DNA of 64,000 nucleotides from Serratia sp. FDAARGOS_506 (GTDB lineage Bacteria; Pseudomonadota; Gammaproteobacteria; Enterobacterales; Enterobacteriaceae): NCBI RefSeq assembly GCF_003812745.1, contig NZ_CP033831.1, positions 2,108,001 to 2,172,000 of the forward strand, read 5' to 3'. Shown piece by piece: positions 60,859 to 64,000 of this stretch (position 1 is its first letter; each line of letters starts with the position of its first letter). The notes under the pieces were generated by a model. It saw only the letters and a program-made list of their open reading frames with translations, ran no database searches and was not told where the DNA came from. The position numbers and the translations under genes were made by a program.

Positions 60859-63222
60859 TCAGAATGCGCGCTGATACGGCAGAATGCCGGAGCGCAGCAT
60901 TTCCGCGGAGCCGAGACTATGATCGCTGCTCAGGCCGCGCAGTTCGACGTTGAACGAAACTCTGTTGTCGTAAACGCTGGTATTGTTGCTGGTATTCCAG
61001 TCGGTGATCTTGCGCTCATAGCCCAGTGTCACCGCCCAGCAGCAGGTGTTGTACTTCAGCCCCACCAACTGATCGGCAGATTGTTTGGCGCGGGTGTCGT
61101 AATAGTACGCCCCGACCACCGCCCAACGATCGGCGATCGGCCAGCTGCCGGTGATGCCCACCTGCGAGATGCCATCCTGGAAGGCCGGAACCTGCCTGGT
61201 GTTCAGCGCCGTCTGGATATATTCCGGCGTGGCGTAACGGTAATTCAACTGCACCACGCGCTCGGCGTCCTGGCGGTATTCCACCACGCCGTTGCCCAGC
61301 GAGACGCTGTTCAGGCGGGTGTCGTACTGCAGGCCGCCGCGCAGGCCCCAACGATCGTCGATTTTCCAATAGGTATCGCCGGCCCAGGCCACGCTGCCGG
61401 TATCGTCATTGTTGTCGTAACCGGTCATCTGATCACCGGTACGGGAACGGCTGAAGTAGTAGATTTGACCCACGGAAGCATTAAAACGTTCAACCAGCGC
61501 GTCATCATAAATGCGGGTGGTCAAACCGGTGGAAACGCGGTTCTGTGAAGCGATGCGATCCAGGCCGCTGTAGGTGCGGTCGCGGAACAGGCCGGAGTAG
61601 TCGGTCTGCAGCAGCGTGGTGTCGTAGGTGTAGATGTTGCTCTGGTTGCGATACGGCACGTACAGGTACTGCACGCGCGGCTCCAGCGTCTGGGTGGCGC
61701 CTTCGGCCCAGATCATCGGCCTCTCAAACACTAGCTTGCCGTCGACCTTGAACTGCGGCAAGACGCGGTTGACCGAATCATCAAGGTCCGGTGCAGCGGC
61801 ACCTTTGCGGCTCTGATAGTTGGCAGCAAAACCGTCAGGAATATCCTGCTGGTAGTGGGTCGCCATCAGCTTGGCTTCGGTGTTCAGGCTGGCCCAGCCG
61901 TTGGTGAGCGGCAGGTTGAGCGTCGGCTCCATATGCAGACGGGTGGCGTCCGGGCTGTACGGGTTGACGCTGGTGAACTTGGCCGCCTGGCCGTAAATAT
62001 GGAAATCGAACGGGCCGAGGTCGTTTTTGTAGTAGTTCAGATCCAACTGCGGCTGCACCTTGTAGGTATCAGACAGGGTGCGGTCGGTATTGTCATAAAT
62101 CTGGAACTGTTTGGAGCTCAGCGTGGCGTTCCAGTTCTCGTTGGCGTAGCCGAGGCTGAATTTCTGCGTGGCGTAGCCATCGGTGGTGGAGCCGTACTTG
62201 GAGTCCAGATCGGTGAAGTATTTGTAATCGCTGACTTTGGTGTAGTCGACGTTGAAGCGCCACACCTGGTCCATCACGCCGTTGTGGTTCCAGTAGAACA
62301 GCCAACGGGTGCTGTTGTTCGGATCTTCCTTGCTGTATTCCTTGTCGTCCGGCAGCCAGTCGAACTCCATCAGGCCAAGGCCCGGTTGCACCAGATAGCG
62401 GAACTCGGTCTGCCACTGCAGGCCGCGCTTGGACATATAGTGCGGCGTAATGGTGGCGTCATAGTTCGGCGCGATGTTCCAGTAGTACGGCAACATGAAC
62501 TCGAAGCCGTTGTTGCTGCCGTACTTGGCGTTCGGGATCAGGAAGCCGGAACGGCGCTTGTCGCCGACCGGCAGCTGCAGGTACGGGCTGTAGAACACCG
62601 GCACGCCGCCGATGCGGAAGCGGGCGTTCCACACTTCCGCCACCTGCTCTTCGCGATCGTGGATCACTTCGGAGCCGACCACGCTCCAACTGTCGTCGCC
62701 CGGCAGACAGGAGGTAAAGGTGCCGTTTTCCAGAATGGTGTAACGGTTGGCGCCGCGCATTTTCATCTTGTCGGCGTCGCCGCGCCCCTGACGGCCCACC
62801 ATCTGGTAGTCGCCTTCATAGACGTCGGTATCTTTGGTGTTCAGGTTCGACCATGCCTTCGGGCCTTTCAGTTTGATCTGATTGTCGCTGTAGTGCACGT
62901 CGCCGGTGGCGGTGACGGTGCGTACCGGTTCCGCCTGGCCAGGGTTTTGCGTCTGGTTCAGCTCAACTTCTTTGGCGGTCAGGGTGCTGTTGCCCTGCTC
63001 GACACGCACGTTGCCGCTGAACAGGGCGCTTTTCGGGTAGTCGGCGCGCGAGTCATCGGCATTGATGGTCACCGGCTGGCTGTTCGGATCGCCGCTGACC
63101 AAAGGCTTGTCGTAAACGGGAACGCCAAGCATGCATTGCTCGGCCAGATCAGCCAGCGCATGCTGACTGTAGAGTGCCGTCCAAATCATCGTGGCCAGCA
63201 GTGTTGGGAAACTTTTTTTCAT
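60859..63222 (-). CDS. lptD: LPS-assembly protein LptD
   Basis: 787 residues (784 in E. coli). The signal peptide ends in SQHALA. An N-terminal jellyroll (OstA) domain ([20 protein letters not shown]) precedes the 26-strand beta-barrel. Cysteines at [18 protein letters not shown] and the CC pair in [15 protein letters not shown] supply the two long-range disulfides needed for activity. With LptE it inserts lipopolysaccharide into the outer leaflet. It heads the operon with surA, which aids its own folding, and is divergent from djlA. Confidence 0.98.
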   Translation of the reverse strand: MKKSFPTLLATMIWTALYSQHALADLAEQCMLGVPVYDKPLVSGDPNSQPVTINADDSRADYPKSALFSGNVRVEQGNSTLTAKEVELNQTQNPGQAEPVRTVTATGDVHYSDNQIKLKGPKAWSNLNTKDTDVYEGDYQMVGRQGRGDADKMKMRGANRYTILENGTFTSCLPGDDSWSVVGSEVIHDREEQVAEVWNARFRIGGVPVFYSPYLQLPVGDKRRSGFLIPNAKYGSNNGFEFMLPYYWNIAPNYDATITPHYMSKRGLQWQTEFRYLVQPGLGLMEFDWLPDDKEYSKEDPNNSTRWLFYWNHNGVMDQVWRFNVDYTKVSDYKYFTDLDSKYGSTTDGYATQKFSLGYANENWNATLSSKQFQIYDNTDRTLSDTYKVQPQLDLNYYKNDLGPFDFHIYGQAAKFTSVNPYSPDATRLHMEPTLNLPLTNGWASLNTEAKLMATHYQQDIPDGFAANYQSRKGAAAPDLDDSVNRVLPQFKVDGKLVFERPMIWAEGATQTLEPRVQYLYVPYRNQSNIYTYDTTLLQTDYSGLFRDRTYSGLDRIASQNRVSTGLTTRIYDDALVERFNASVGQIYYFSRSRTGDQMTGYDNNDDTGSVAWAGDTYWKIDDRWGLRGGLQYDTRLNSVSLGNGVVEYRQDAERVVQLNYRYATPEYIQTALNTRQVPAFQDGISQVGITGSWPIADRWAVVGAYYYDTRAKQSADQLVGLKYNTCCWAVTLGYERKITDWNTSNNTSVYDNRVSFNVELRGLSSDHSLGSAEMLRSGILPYQRAF

Positions 63223-63450
63223 ACGCGGTTTTGGTGTTCCGTCATCAGAGGCGTCATGTCCGGCAAACGGTCAGAGACTATATTACTCATCTGCGTTGCG
63301 CTAGTGCTAAATCCAGCCGTTTACTTGCGTCGTCGTTAGGCGCAAAGATAAATGACAGGTATGATAATCCAAATTCTGGGAAAAATCGCCTGCACCCTTT
63401 CCTGAAGCGAAGGGGAGTGGGCGGCTTTCGGCATGATAATTGAGGAGTAT

Positions 63451-64000
63451 ATGCAGTATTGGGGAAAACTGCTCGGCGTCATCGTCGCCATTTGGTCTGG
63501 CGCGGGATTCTGGGGTGTAGTTCTGGGGCTGATTATCGGTCATATGATCGATACGGCGCGCAGTAATAAGCGCAGCCGGGGGTTCTTCACCGACCAGCAA
63601 ACGCGGCAAACGCTGTTTTTCCGCACCACTTTTCAGGTGATGGGCCACCTGACCAAATCCAAAGGACGCGTTACCGAGGCGGATATCCAGATCGCCAGCC
63701 TGTTCATGGATCGCCTGCAGCTGCACGGCGAAGCGCGCATCGCGGCGCAGCAGGCGTTCCGCGAGGGCAAACAGAGCCAGTTCCCGCTGCGTGAGACACT
63801 GCAGCAGTTCCGCAGCATCTGTTTCGGCCGCTTCGATTTGATTCGGATGTTTCTGGAAATTCAGATTCAGGCGGCGTTCGCCGACGGCTCGCTGCATCCG
63901 AACGAACGTCAGGTGCTGTACGTCATCGCCGAAGAGCTGGGCATTTCGCGCGCGCAGTTCGATCAGTTCCTCAGCATGATGGAAGGTGGGCGCCAGTTCG
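63451..64000 (+). CDS. djlA: Co-chaperone DjlA (N-terminal part)
   Basis: The first 183 codons of the gene; the window ends before the C-terminal J domain. An N-terminal membrane anchor ([20 protein letters not shown]) has the type III orientation known for DjlA. A TerB-like central domain follows ([40 protein letters not shown]). DjlA stimulates the DnaK ATPase and, when over-expressed, induces capsule via Rcs in E. coli. GAGGAG precedes the ATG at 63451. Confidence 0.94.
   Translation, partial: MQYWGKLLGVIVAIWSGAGFWGVVLGLIIGHMIDTARSNKRSRGFFTDQQTRQTLFFRTTFQVMGHLTKSKGRVTEADIQIASLFMDRLQLHGEARIAAQQAFREGKQSQFPLRETLQQFRSICFGRFDLIRMFLEIQIQAAFADGSLHPNERQVLYVIAEELGISRAQFDQFLSMMEGGRQF

Overview
This 64-kb window is chromosomal DNA of an enterobacterium with high GC content. 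Gene order follows the E. coli K-12 map across the thrL zero point almost gene for gene: ettA, slt, trpR, yjjX, gpmB, rob, creA, arcA, lasT, thrLABC, yaaA, yaaJ, talB, mog, satP, dnaKJ, nhaAR, rpsT, ribF, ileS, lspA, fkpB, ispH, dapB, carAB, kefFC, folA, apaHG, rsmA, pdxA, surA, lptD, djlA. Protein similarity, GC-rich codon use, the thr leader peptide and an ERIC repeat suggest Serratia, probably the S. marcescens group. The genus is an inference from memory, not from a search.

Layout. 1-2231: the end of an unidentified gene, then an oxidoreductase gene divergent from a LysR regulator. 2262-6463 (minus strand): ettA, then the yfiR-yfiN-yfiB cyclic-di-GMP module, which E. coli carries elsewhere. 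7096-14461: slt, trpR, yjjX, gpmB, rob, creA, arcA and a SPOUT methyltransferase, with a long arcA leader. 14606-19554: the attenuated thr operon. 19553-32323: yaaA, yaaJ, talB, mog, an MHS-family transporter, satP, dnaKJ with two heat-shock promoters, nhaAR and rpsT. 32714-38554: the ribF-ileS-lspA-fkpB-ispH run, with a 127-bp ERIC element between ribF and ileS. 38828-43155: an accessory cluster. 43419-49151: dapB and carAB with PurR and ArgR sites. 49273-53715: kefFC, a LysE-type exporter and yjjPB. 53859-56451: folA and a Tat-exported PhoX-type phosphatase. 56458-63222 (minus strand): the lptD-surA-pdxA-rsmA-apaG-apaH operon. 63451-64000: the start of djlA.

The most interesting system is the accessory cluster at 38828-43155, between ispH and dapB, where E. 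coli K-12 has rihC. A LysR regulator is divergent from three co-directional genes: an isocyanide synthase of the IsnA/PvcA/DIT1 family, an Fe(II)/2-oxoglutarate oxygenase of the IsnB/PvcB family, and a UGT-type glycosyltransferase. This gene set matches the logic of the rhabduscin and byelyankacin pathways and predicts a glycosylated, aromatic amino-acid-derived vinyl isonitrile. The control region holds a 6-bp-arm inverted repeat with T-N11-A geometry next to the regulator start, and a terminator-like hairpin lies between the first two biosynthetic genes.

Several genes use rare start codons supported by Shine-Dalgarno sequences or family alignment: TTG for rpsT, carA and yaaJ, and GTG for nhaA, nhaR and isnA. 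I saw no tRNA, rRNA, CRISPR array, insertion sequence or prophage.
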